Positions 55,067 to 62,978 of a stretch of 63,166 nucleotides of DNA are shown piece by piece. Source of the stretch: Pseudomonadales bacterium (GTDB taxonomy: Bacteria > Pseudomonadota > Gammaproteobacteria > Pseudomonadales > Azotimanducaceae); assembly GCA_022822135.1 (NCBI GenBank), contig JAJECH010000003.1, positions 1 through 63,166 on the forward strand. Reading direction: 5' to 3'. The notes beneath the pieces are model-generated. The model had not been told where the DNA came from. It searched no databases and was given only the letters and a program-made list of their open reading frames with translations. The translations under genes were made by a program, and so were the position numbers. Every line of letters begins with the position of its first letter. Position 1 is the stretch's first letter.

Positions 55067-56315
55067 GCGGATCAGGAATCTTCAAAATTTCTGCTGAAAG
55101 ACCTTCGTCAATAGGTGTATCTGCTACGTCCTCGGGTACTGGTAGCTGATAGTCCTCGAAGAATAGACGTCGAAGAATGCGCTTAAGTTCCGTGTATTGT
55201 TCGTCAACGCTACCCATTAGAGACACGGTGGCGTTTTCTAGTTCGAGCGTATGCGGAGAGATATCAGCGGCGGCTGAAACACCGAGCTCTCGAAGGGCGG
55301 CACCATGTAAGGTGAGGTTGGCGCGAGCTTGAATAGCGCCAAGAACTTCTCCCGCGCCTCCAATTACACCTGCGTATCCTGCGTATTCGGTCGCCGTTGC
55401 GGAACTGCGCTGCATCGCAGCACCGCTAGCGATCATCAATCCACCCGCAATCATCTTGGCGCGGGCTTTATTACGTTCTTCGCGAAACGCGATGGCATCT
55501 TCGTACGATCCTTCGCGCCACTTTTGATATGACGGGTACATGCGTGAAGCGAAATCGCCGTAGTACTCGTCGAGCGTATCGATGAACAGGTACTCGCGCT
55601 CTCGAATCTGGCGAACACGTCGTAGCATCGGGTCTTCTTCCGACGGCATGCGAGATATTCGTACGACATCGTCTTCTTCCGCGGTTAAATGGTTGTTAAA
55701 CACGTCCGGTGAGAATTCCTGTGCAAACAGCAACTCGGCGGTTGTTCGGATTTCCTGGATCTCTTCTGTGGAAAGCTGTGCATGGAACTCATACATCTGA
55801 TCCGCGACTGATTTGTACATCGACTGAAACGGGTCGACGTTCTCGGGGATCTGAGGGTCATACGCAAACTTACTTGCGAGCGTTTCGTACTCATCGTTGA
55901 GCCAGACAACACCACGAGCGTCCTGAACTGACATGTCGACGATCAGACGTTCGCCGTCCGAATGCATGATGGTGCCTGAGATCGTGACGTCGACCGCATA
56001 AGAATCTCTCGGAAGGACCCGCACCGCACCCCAATTGCCAGTCGATTGCAGGAGTTCCTTCGCGAAATGCGCGATGTAGTTCGCTTCGGCTCGCCTTATC
56101 TCATCCGTAATGTTGAGCGCGGTACGCTCGTCATAGGACTTCGGTATGTTGGCATCGAGAACTTTGACGCCAACGTTCAGGAGCAGGTGCTCAGGGATCG
56201 ACTTCGTCGCTGAGAGCGGCGGCGCTAAATCGACATAGCGCAGCGTCGGTTTAAGCGTACACCCCCAAATTAGTACACCGAGCGAAAGCGCAAAGAGACT
56301 TCTTGTTACGCTCAC
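55059..56315 (-). CDS. Large envelope lipoprotein with glycine-rich segment
   Basis: The 418-aa protein has a signal ending LIWGC. The mature part starts with a beta-rich domain (about 45-155, VGVKVLDANIPKS and VDVTISGTIMHSD), resembling the CsgG-like/DUF3313-type lipoproteins. It continues with a helical region and a hydrophobic Ala/Gly segment (about 285-325, MIAGGLMIASGAAMQRS and GYAGVIGGAGEVLGAI) that could insert in a membrane. The end is acidic. GTG start overlaps the preceding gene as GTGA. Not recognised as a named family; context implies an outer-membrane part of the machine. Confidence 0.65.
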   Translation of the reverse strand: MSVTRSLFALSLGVLIWGCTLKPTLRYVDLAPPLSATKSIPEHLLLNVGVKVLDANIPKSYDERTALNITDEIRRAEANYIAHFAKELLQSTGNWGAVRVLPRDSYAVDVTISGTIMHSDGERLIVDMSVQDARGVVWLNDEYETLASKFAYDPQIPENVDPFQSMYKSVADQMYEFHAQLSTEEIQEIRTTAELLFAQEFSPDVFNNHLTAEEDDVVRISRMPSEEDPMLRRVRQIREREYLFIDTLDEYYGDFASRMYPSYQKWREGSYEDAIAFREERNKARAKMIAGGLMIASGAAMQRSSATATEYAGYAGVIGGAGEVLGAIQARANLTLHGAALRELGVSAAADISPHTLELENATVSLMGSVDEQYTELKRILRRLFFEDYQLPVPEDVADTPIDEGLSAEILKIPDPRD

Positions 56316-57655
56316 TTACGCTTATCCAGATAGCGTCGTAGTTCTTCCCATAGTGCTTCCCGCAATTCTGGATCCTTTTCGTTTAGGGCCGCTTCTCGAA
56401 GTTGTCGGGCTACGACATCGTCATCCTTAGCGTCCGGAATGTCGGCCTGGCTGATCGTTATGCTGGGTCGATTTGGATCGGGTGGTTGACTCTGACGGTC
56501 TGGATGGCTGACATTGGGTATGTGTTCTTTTGAGGTTCCACCTGCCGGGCTTGGCGATCGGCCACCGCCTGGTCCGCCTTGATTTTCCTCGGCTAATACT
56601 GCGTTACCCGGAAGGACGTCGCCACCGGCGCGTTCGTTGATTTTCTCGGCGTGTTCTTCGCGGTCGGACATGATGTTGCCGTCGATGCCAGCTAGGGTCT
56701 CGTCGAGTTCCTTGTCAGCCTCTGACTTAACACTCCCTTCTTCGTCTTCTTCGATCGTCGGATCAGGGATGCCTTGTCTGACTTTTTCATTTTCGGGTAG
56801 TTCGTTGCTCACGACCCAACCATCGTTCGCGTTTGAGTCAGGCGTTCCGAGAACCCCGGCACCTGGGTCGTCTTCTACCTCGATCTCCTGCCCGCCTTCG
56901 GCTTGTTCACCGGCACCAGAACTAGGTAATCCGCCGACATCCTTCCCGGCTTCTGCTCCTACGGACGAAGCAGATTGTTGCTCATCGCCGCTCCGCTGAC
57001 CGGCCATGCCGCCTTCACCCGTTGGGGTTTCATTGGTGTTTTGCTCGCCACCATCAGCCGTTCGAAGCGGTCCGCCAGACGGTAGTTGTCCCGGTTCACC
57101 TTGTTCAGAACCTTGGTTCTGCTGTCCACTCCCGGAGTCAGCTTGTGATCCTCTTGAACGTTCGCCCGTCCGCAATTCCGGCATCCCCGGAACGGTTGGA
57201 AAGCTGTTACTGCTACCTTGTTGGCTTCCAGTGCTGCCAGGCGAAGATGGCGATGGCATAGACGGTGGTTGCGGCATACCAGACGACGATGGCGACGGTA
57301 ACACGCTCGGATTAGGGATTGTGCTTGGACTAGGAATCGAAGGTAACCCTGGCATTCCGCTCCCTGTTGGTGAAGGCAGTGCGCTAGGATTCGACGACGG
57401 AGATCCGGTCTGTCCTGGCATGGGCGGTAAATTAGACGGCGAGGGGGTACTCGGTGACCCGCTAGGCATGGGCAAGCTAGTGGGTGGCGGCGGAAACACA
57501 TCTGGGGTACGTTGCGGCGGCCGCGGATGCGAGCTAGGTGTCATACCCACGCATGCGGTCAGCATGAACGCGCCAATCGTTACACAGAGTACATCTCTCG
57601 CCAAGCAGACGATCTGGCGACGACGTCTATTAACAGACGTGACTTCAAGGTTCAT
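56312..57655 (-). CDS. Pro/Ser/Gly-rich lipoprotein
   Basis: The 447-aa protein has a lipobox FMLTAC after a basic N-terminus. Residues about 40-150 are a low-complexity PSP/SPS/PMP tract, then a Gly/Gln/Glu-rich region to about 400, and a short helical C-terminus (KDPELREALWEELRRYLDKRK). It looks like an extended, disordered spacer that could cross the periplasm, with the last helix docking to a partner. Several long frames on the other strand here are composition artefacts. It is 94 bp from the TPR/TonB gene and overlaps the next gene by 4 bp. Confidence 0.7.
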   Translation of the reverse strand: MNLEVTSVNRRRRQIVCLARDVLCVTIGAFMLTACVGMTPSSHPRPPQRTPDVFPPPPTSLPMPSGSPSTPSPSNLPPMPGQTGSPSSNPSALPSPTGSGMPGLPSIPSPSTIPNPSVLPSPSSSGMPQPPSMPSPSSPGSTGSQQGSSNSFPTVPGMPELRTGERSRGSQADSGSGQQNQGSEQGEPGQLPSGGPLRTADGGEQNTNETPTGEGGMAGQRSGDEQQSASSVGAEAGKDVGGLPSSGAGEQAEGGQEIEVEDDPGAGVLGTPDSNANDGWVVSNELPENEKVRQGIPDPTIEEDEEGSVKSEADKELDETLAGIDGNIMSDREEHAEKINERAGGDVLPGNAVLAEENQGGPGGGRSPSPAGGTSKEHIPNVSHPDRQSQPPDPNRPSITISQADIPDAKDDDVVARQLREAALNEKDPELREALWEELRRYLDKRK

Positions 57656-57749
57656 GGCGGTGTTCCCTACACATTGCTGCGTATCTACACAGTTCGTAAA
57701 TGGTAACTAGTAGACAACCCTTTGTGCGAGAAAGTTACTCGGAATTTTG

Positions 57750-59051
57750 TTACTTGGAGCTTCGGTATGAAGCGTTGTTCCGTGTAGTAGTGGAGTTAGA
57801 GTCTCTCGCAGATGTGTAGTACGGAAACTTGTGTAGGAATTGCACGTTTTCCGTGGTTGTCGCGACCCCATCGACGAATGCCGGACGATAAATGGAATTC
57901 GACGCTGTATTACGGGTCGCTCTAGCCAACATCTGACCAGGATGTGAGGAGATCTGTTTGATTTTCTTTGTTTTTCCGCGCTCGGTGACGGTCAACGCGA
58001 TCTCAATCCGACCCTCGAGTTCGATCACAGGAATGGTGGGTTCACGTTTGGGACGTTCAGGGTCGTCTGGCAACGGTTTGTAGAGAATGTGCGGAGTGAG
58101 CATGTGCTCCTCAACAAACGCGAATTGCGGTGTGTCTTCCAAGGTATCCCAAATGTCCTTGTAGACAACGGCAGCTTTTTCATATTGCTCGAAAAGCAGG
58201 TACCAATCGGCCAGCCTTAACTTCGTTTCAGCTAGAACCGGGCTCGTTTCATCTTCTTTAACCAGGTTAATTCGAACGAGCTCGAGCAGAGCCTCCTCAC
58301 CTTTCGAAAAGTCATTCAGCTCGGCGAAGTAGTGCTCCGGATGGTTGATGGAGCCGTAGGGTCGTGGGGTGAACTTGTCAGTTTTCGCCGTATATTCAGG
58401 TGGACGGAACCGTTCTTGCTGATAGGTCTGTGCTAAACCACTAAGCGCTCTAACGCGGTTATCGTCGTCACTGGTTTCTTCGAGAGAGAAATCCGTGAGT
58501 GCTTTCTCATACAGACCGCGCGCCGTAAAAATGTTGTCGGTATCCATATACCAGTCAGCGAGTTTGAATAGACCCGGTAGGATTTCAGGCGAGTCGGTAC
58601 CGTATTTCCGAATATAGATGGAAAACGCATACTCATGCCGATCATTAGCAGTTGTGAACTGCTCCTGCTCGTAGTAGGTTTCTGCTTCCCTGTAGAGGAT
58701 GTCAACCTGATCCAACTCATGAAGACCAAAATGGCGTCGTTGAATGGCTCGTGCGTCGTCGTACGTCTCGAGAGCTACGGCGTAATAGCCCAAAGCACGT
58801 AAAGCGTCTCCTTTTAGTACGAGCGGTTCGACCAGTCGTTCGCTGTTGCGACCGTTCAAAGCGATTACGTCTGAAATCTGAGATTCGATCAACTCCAGCG
58901 CGTTTTCGGCTTCGCCGGTATCGATCATGGATGCGATCGACTCTGCGTCTGGGGCCGGTACCAGAGTCTCATCCGCATGCAGGATTCCAGCAAACGCGAC
59001 TGCAAAACTCGCTCCGATTGCTAAAATCCTTCGAAGCGAACTAGGCGTCAT
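57750..59051 (-). CDS. TPR protein with TonB/TolA-like C-terminal domain
   Basis: This is the first gene of the operon (about 433 aa). ATG 59051 or a TTG at 59069 (GGAG upstream) are the likely starts; the 464-aa frame is longer than needed. It has a signal peptide (SLRRILAIGASFAVAFAGILHAD), TPR-type helices (about 35-285; YEQEQFTTANDRHEYAF and GLYEKALTDF), and a C-terminal ~100 residues (ELEGRIEIALTVTERGKTKKI...YRPAFVDGV) with the fold signature of TonB C-terminal domains. It lies downstream of the divergent promoter region shared with tusA. A periplasmic coupling role is inferred. Confidence 0.72.
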   Translation of the reverse strand: MTPSSLRRILAIGASFAVAFAGILHADETLVPAPDAESIASMIDTGEAENALELIESQISDVIALNGRNSERLVEPLVLKGDALRALGYYAVALETYDDARAIQRRHFGLHELDQVDILYREAETYYEQEQFTTANDRHEYAFSIYIRKYGTDSPEILPGLFKLADWYMDTDNIFTARGLYEKALTDFSLEETSDDDNRVRALSGLAQTYQQERFRPPEYTAKTDKFTPRPYGSINHPEHYFAELNDFSKGEEALLELVRINLVKEDETSPVLAETKLRLADWYLLFEQYEKAAVVYKDIWDTLEDTPQFAFVEEHMLTPHILYKPLPDDPERPKREPTIPVIELEGRIEIALTVTERGKTKKIKQISSHPGQMLARATRNTASNSIYRPAFVDGVATTTENVQFLHKFPYYTSARDSNSTTTRNNASYRSSK

Positions 59052-59255
59052 CCTTGTCACTATTAGCAATTCCACTCCGCGTTTCAAGACTATATTATTG
59101 CGTGAATTTCGCTCGCATTTAAACGAAATGAGGCGTTTGCGCACTTATACGTCCGGCAACTCCCCATAAACGCGATTTTAATTCAAAATCACCTTGTAAC
59201 TGAACATGTTACCGATTGACATAGATGCATCCTTGACAAGAGCGATCGCGACGTC

Positions 59256-59486
59256 ATGAGTCCAGACAGAATGACGGTGGATACACGCGGATTGTGGTGC
59301 CCAGAACCATTGATGATCGTGCGTAATAAGGTTCGCGACATGAATTCTGGCGAAGAGCTGTTCGTTCAGGCTACGGATCCGTCGACACACCGTGATTTCA
59401 CGAATTTTTGCCGGTTTATGGGGCATGAGCTGGTCGAGGCGACTGAAAGTGACGGCGTGCTTGAATTCGTCATACGCAAGGGATGA
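59256..59486 (+). CDS. tusA: TusA/SirA-family sulfur carrier
   Basis: The 76-aa protein has the TusA core VDTRGLWCPEPLM with the persulfide Cys in CPEP, followed by alpha/beta strands ending VIRKG. It would relay sulfur for tRNA 2-thiouridine or other thiolation. ATG 59256 or ATG 59271 may be the start. The stop overlaps the next gene as ATGA. Other CPxP proteins exist, so the exact role is inferred. Confidence 0.85.
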   Translation: MSPDRMTVDTRGLWCPEPLMIVRNKVRDMNSGEELFVQATDPSTHRDFTNFCRFMGHELVEATESDGVLEFVIRKG

Positions 59487-59974
59487 GTCAGCGAATCGAA
59501 CCACTGCACTACTTCGCGTACGGCAGCAATATGAATCCTGAGCGAGTACTAGCGCGGAAACTTCCCACCGTAGGGAATCCCGAGCCGGCAACGTTGCAGA
59601 ACTACGAACTTTGCTTCAATAAGATCTCCCGCTATCGTGTTGGCGCAGCAAGCGCGAACATCGTCCCCATGTTCGGCTGTTCGGTTGTCGGGGTGCTGTA
59701 TCGTCTGACGAGCACACGAGCCATTAAGTCGATGGACCCATTCGAAAACTCGCCTGAGGATTACGCACGCGAGGCGGTCTTCGTCCACCTCGGATACGAT
59801 GCTCGTTCTGATAAAGCAAAGCTAATAACTGCGTGGACGTACATCGCAAAGCCGCATGCGATTGACGATACCCTTCGACCAACTCGCGAGTATGTAGGAC
59901 ATCTACTCGCATCGCCGTTCATGACGCAGGTCGAACGAACCCGCCTCTTGGCCCTTGAATTCCACGATGCCTGA
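59483..59974 (+). CDS. Gamma-glutamylcyclotransferase-fold protein (GGCT/AIG2-like)
   Basis: The 163-aa protein has the substrate-binding loop YFAYGSNMNPERVL, typical of GGCT and related cyclotransferases, followed by the conserved GVLYRL strand and the acidic turn in DPFENSP, where a catalytic Glu is expected. It could process gamma-glutamyl amides. It is coupled to tusA (ATGA) and to the oxidase gene (8-bp overlap). Confidence 0.82.
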   Translation: MSQRIEPLHYFAYGSNMNPERVLARKLPTVGNPEPATLQNYELCFNKISRYRVGAASANIVPMFGCSVVGVLYRLTSTRAIKSMDPFENSPEDYAREAVFVHLGYDARSDKAKLITAWTYIAKPHAIDDTLRPTREYVGHLLASPFMTQVERTRLLALEFHDA

Positions 59975-61058
59975 CACGTCTAGCGCGGAAGAGTGCGATG
60001 TCGTCGTGATCGGCGCTGGCGTCGTGGGATTGGCGGTGGGACAAGCGTTGGCGCGTGAAGGGCGTGAAGTCCTGATCCTTGAAAAGCAGGATGCGATTGG
60101 TACTGAGACATCTAGTCGTAATTCCGAAGTAATTCACGCCGGCATTTATTACCCAACCGGATCACTAAAGGCGGAGTTATGTGTTCGAGGGAAGCACCTG
60201 CTGTATGAGCACTGCAAGACACATCATGTACCTCATGACAACGTTGGCAAAGTCATCGTTGCTACATCGCGAGATCAATTCCCGGTGTTGGAGGCATATC
60301 AGCAACAGGCACTCGCAAACGAGGTCGGTGAACTTCCTTGGATGACGCAACGTGAAGTGCATGAAATAGAACCTGCAGTTTCATGTGTTGGCGGCATTTG
60401 GTCACCGACGACGGGAATCATCGACAGTCATGCGTTCATGCTGTCGTTAGAGGGCGAACTCGAAGAGCATGGTGGCATGATCGCGTTTCTTTCCGAGGTC
60501 GAGGGGATAGGTGCTGAAAATGGGTTGAGAGTCTCGACGACCGAACTGAGCTTGGCGCCTCGTGTCGTCATAAACTCGGCGGGACTCGATGCACCGGCAC
60601 TCTCGAGACAAGTAGGTCGAGAGTTCCATACTTACTACGCGAAGGGACATTACTACACGCTTTCGGGGACATCGCCTTTCAGTCATTTGGTTTATCCCAT
60701 CGCCGAAGAGGGAGGACTAGGTGTGCACGTGACTCTTGATATGGCATACCAGGCTCGGTTCGGCCCAGACGTCGTTTGGCAATGCAGTCACGACTACGTG
60801 TTCGATGAGTCACGCAAGGACGAATTCGTAACCGCGATTCGATCGTATTACCCAGATTTAGACGAATCGAAACTACAACCTGGCTACACAGGTATTCGAC
60901 CAAAACTCGCGCCGCAGGGCGAACCGGCGTCTGACTTTGTGGTCAACGGACCGCAAGAAACCGGCGTTGAAGGCTATGTCGAATTGCTTGGGATCGAGTC
61001 GCCTGGACTTACGGCTTCACTTGCTATCGCGGAACGCGTTGTCGAGATGGTCTGCTGA
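59967..61058 (+). CDS. FAD-dependent oxidase of the LhgO (L-2-hydroxyglutarate) type
   Basis: The protein is about 363 aa from ATG 59967. It has the dinucleotide fold VVVIGAGVVGLAVGQALA, the FAD-contacting SSRNSEVIHAGIYYP, and the C-terminal GYTGIRPKL and LLGIESPGLTASLAIAE typical of LhgO/DAO-type flavoproteins. It would oxidise a 2-hydroxy acid to the 2-oxo acid and feed electrons to quinones or oxygen. The longer frame from TTG 59955 is not needed. Last gene of the tusA-GGCT-oxidase operon; a strong hairpin follows. Confidence 0.85.
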   Translation: MPDTSSAEECDVVVIGAGVVGLAVGQALAREGREVLILEKQDAIGTETSSRNSEVIHAGIYYPTGSLKAELCVRGKHLLYEHCKTHHVPHDNVGKVIVATSRDQFPVLEAYQQQALANEVGELPWMTQREVHEIEPAVSCVGGIWSPTTGIIDSHAFMLSLEGELEEHGGMIAFLSEVEGIGAENGLRVSTTELSLAPRVVINSAGLDAPALSRQVGREFHTYYAKGHYYTLSGTSPFSHLVYPIAEEGGLGVHVTLDMAYQARFGPDVVWQCSHDYVFDESRKDEFVTAIRSYYPDLDESKLQPGYTGIRPKLAPQGEPASDFVVNGPQETGVEGYVELLGIESPGLTASLAIAERVVEMVC

Positions 61059-61061
61059 AGG

Positions 61062-61097
61062 CGCGGTTTAACCGTACTCCTGCACGGTAGAACCGCG
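61062..61097. terminator. Bidirectional terminator-like hairpin
   Basis: CGCGGTT-TA-ACCGT and ACGGT-AG-AACCGCG form a 7+5 bp stem with a 2x2 internal loop and an 8-nt loop. It lies exactly between the convergent oxidase and aldo/keto reductase genes, so it can serve both. Confidence 0.75.
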
Positions 61098-61100
61098 TTC

Positions 61101-61967
61101 CTAGTGGGCGGCCACTCCAGCCGCTACATCTTCAGCATCTCCTTTGTCTGGATATGCAGGAGCATATTGGTGGTACAGGTGTTCCCCGATCCGCTCAATG
61201 CGCTCGCGCTCATCCTGCGCTAGTGGTCCTTTTTCGAGCGCAGAAATAGCCTCTGCCATTTGTGCCGCGCTTCCCGGACCGCAGATAACCATATCGACCG
61301 CGTCGGGCGATAACGAGTACCGATAGCAGTCCCGAGCACTTACCGGTTCCTCGCCTTCCGGCATCTTGGTCGGGTCCAGAAGATGACCCCATCGAGTAGA
61401 CGTGTAGGTTGCCATGAATGGCTTCGGACGACCGTCAACGTGTGGAAATATGTCTCGTTCAGCCCCGCGGTGAACAGCGTTGTAGCGGAACATCAGTAGT
61501 TCGTATGGGCAGGTCCCATTGGCATAATCGTTGAGTAACTCCGGCAGAAATGGTCGGTTGTGACTGCTTATCGACAGGTAGCGCACGATATCTCGTGCCT
61601 TTAATCTCTCGAATACTTCAACGAATGCATCACCCGGATTTTCGTCGCGCGACCCGAGGAGGAGAAAATCAAATCGACCAACGCCGCAACTTTTTAGGCA
61701 TTCTTCTACTTCGGCTTCGATCGTCGACGGATCCTTGGAATAGGACTGGATCGTAAAGATGAGGTCGTCGCGATTCTTCTTCTCCAAATTGCGCATCGCT
61801 TGTGCGAAATCAGGTTGTCGAACCGTACCCCAGTAGAGATAGTTCACACCCCATTCCACAGCGGCTTCGATTGCTGACGCTGGAGCGTTAAACGTGGATC
61901 CGATACCTAAACGGCTCGTCGTAAGTCCCGTGTTACCGAGTTCTCGTTTTTCTAGGAATGGATTCAT
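61101..61967 (-). CDS. Aldo/keto reductase family protein
   Basis: The 288-aa protein has the AKR barrel start LGNTGLTTSRLGIGSTF, GVNYLYWGTVRQP and the ISSHNRP strand. The C-terminal SLSPDAVDMVICGPGS would bind NADPH. Some AKR catalytic residues (Asp, Tyr, Lys, His) are changed: the usual D-T-A-x-x-Y is NYLYWGT and the Lys is not obvious. It may be a divergent or inactive member. The substrate is unknown. Confidence 0.75.
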   Translation of the reverse strand: MNPFLEKRELGNTGLTTSRLGIGSTFNAPASAIEAAVEWGVNYLYWGTVRQPDFAQAMRNLEKKNRDDLIFTIQSYSKDPSTIEAEVEECLKSCGVGRFDFLLLGSRDENPGDAFVEVFERLKARDIVRYLSISSHNRPFLPELLNDYANGTCPYELLMFRYNAVHRGAERDIFPHVDGRPKPFMATYTSTRWGHLLDPTKMPEGEEPVSARDCYRYSLSPDAVDMVICGPGSAAQMAEAISALEKGPLAQDERERIERIGEHLYHQYAPAYPDKGDAEDVAAGVAAH

Positions 61968-62094
61968 GCTGAAACACCGTTGCGTCGAGAAGGGTATGGT
62001 AAACGGATTGGATTACGTTCCTTTTATAGCTGGTCACGAAATCTGACTTCAACTCACAAAAGCGTGACAACCCTATTTCGGAAGAACCTGAGAG

Positions 62095-62199
62095 ATGGAT
62101 TTTTCTATCGATCATGAACTTCAAGTCCATTGTGTCGCAATCGGACTCGTTGCCTCTTTCGAATCGTATTTAAGCTTGCTTGCGAACCATCACGGCGTC
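62095..62199 (+). CDS. Possible small protein upstream of the zeta-toxin-like gene
   Basis: An ATG at 62095 (GAGAG directly upstream) opens a 34-codon frame (MDFSIDHELQV...) ending 11 bp before the kinase start. Its position fits a leader or antitoxin peptide, but it is very short and unrecognised. The rest of the gap 61968-62209 shows nothing else. Confidence 0.25.
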
Positions 62200-62209
62200 T
62201 GAAAGTCAA

Positions 62210-62908
62210 ATGCAGCACACACGGAATTCGCCGAGAATTCTGATCATCGCAGGTCCGAACGGCGCAGGAAAGACGACATTTGCGACCGAATATGTGATTG
62301 CGGGAGGTGAATTTCCGAGGTTCGTTAATGCAGATCTAATCGCAAGCAGTTTAAATCCATTCGAACCATCTGTTGCTGCGTTCAAGGCTGGTCGACTAAT
62401 GATCGAGACGATGGAGGAATTGACCGAAAGAGGCAATAGTTTCGCTCTTGAAACCACTTTGAGCGGACATGGCTATCGGCAATGGATTCCATCGTGGCAG
62501 AAAGCCGGGTATCGTGTCGCGATTGTCTTTCTTTACTTACGATCATCAGCTCTTGCGATCGATCGCGTTGCGGGGCGTGTACGCGGTGGCGGTCATCACG
62601 TACCCGACACCGTCGTTCGAAGAAGATACGATAAAGGATGGCAAAACTTTGTCGGCGTATATCGAGATTTAGCTGATGAATGGACGGTCTACGATACTTC
62701 GGATGCGGTTCCAGTAGTGGACTCCGCGAGCGAAGTAGAGTCCGAGGTTAAAGAAGCCGAAGAGCGGAAAAACGAGGTCGAACGTGCTCGAAATGCGATG
62801 TATCGAGCGGCTAGAGTTGCCCACCGACGAGCAGCGGTGCGGGGAGACAAGGTGGCGATTTGGCAGGATGGGAAAATCGTTTGGATTGCTCCGATCACTA
62901 AACCGTAG
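62210..62908 (+). CDS. Zeta-toxin-like AAA kinase
   Basis: The product is about 232 aa from ATG 62210; the frame extends to a TTG at 62180 but this adds only polar residues. It has Walker A IIAGPNGAGKTTFA, NADLIASSLNP (which follows the zeta family's N-A-D motif), ETTLSGHGY, and RVRGGGHHVPDTVVRRRY, which fits the zeta-type substrate-binding arginines. Zeta toxins phosphorylate UDP-N-acetylglucosamine; many chromosomal homologues act on other substrates. A long acidic/basic helix follows. No standard epsilon-type antitoxin is present. Confidence 0.8.
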   Translation: MQHTRNSPRILIIAGPNGAGKTTFATEYVIAGGEFPRFVNADLIASSLNPFEPSVAAFKAGRLMIETMEELTERGNSFALETTLSGHGYRQWIPSWQKAGYRVAIVFLYLRSSALAIDRVAGRVRGGGHHVPDTVVRRRYDKGWQNFVGVYRDLADEWTVYDTSDAVPVVDSASEVESEVKEAEERKNEVERARNAMYRAARVAHRRAAVRGDKVAIWQDGKIVWIAPITKP

Positions 62909-62978
62909 CTTAAATTGCGTTGCATCGGCACGTACAGAACTGTCAGCTAGTTTCAGTTAGACTCTTGATCTTTGTGTT

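Noticed and set aside
56959-57501. 180-aa minus-strand frame within the lipoprotein gene
   Set aside because: Shifted frame of the repetitive region, rich in Arg/His/Cys; composition artefact.
57006-57710. 234-aa plus-strand frame opposite the Pro-rich lipoprotein gene
   Set aside because: Its Gly/Pro/Cys-rich composition is the complement of the low-complexity lipoprotein, which has a lipobox and operon overlaps; no start signal or domain.
59214-59238. Two TTGACA boxes before tusA as a promoter
   Set aside because: Neither has a matching -10 element at 16-18 bp, so no promoter is called.
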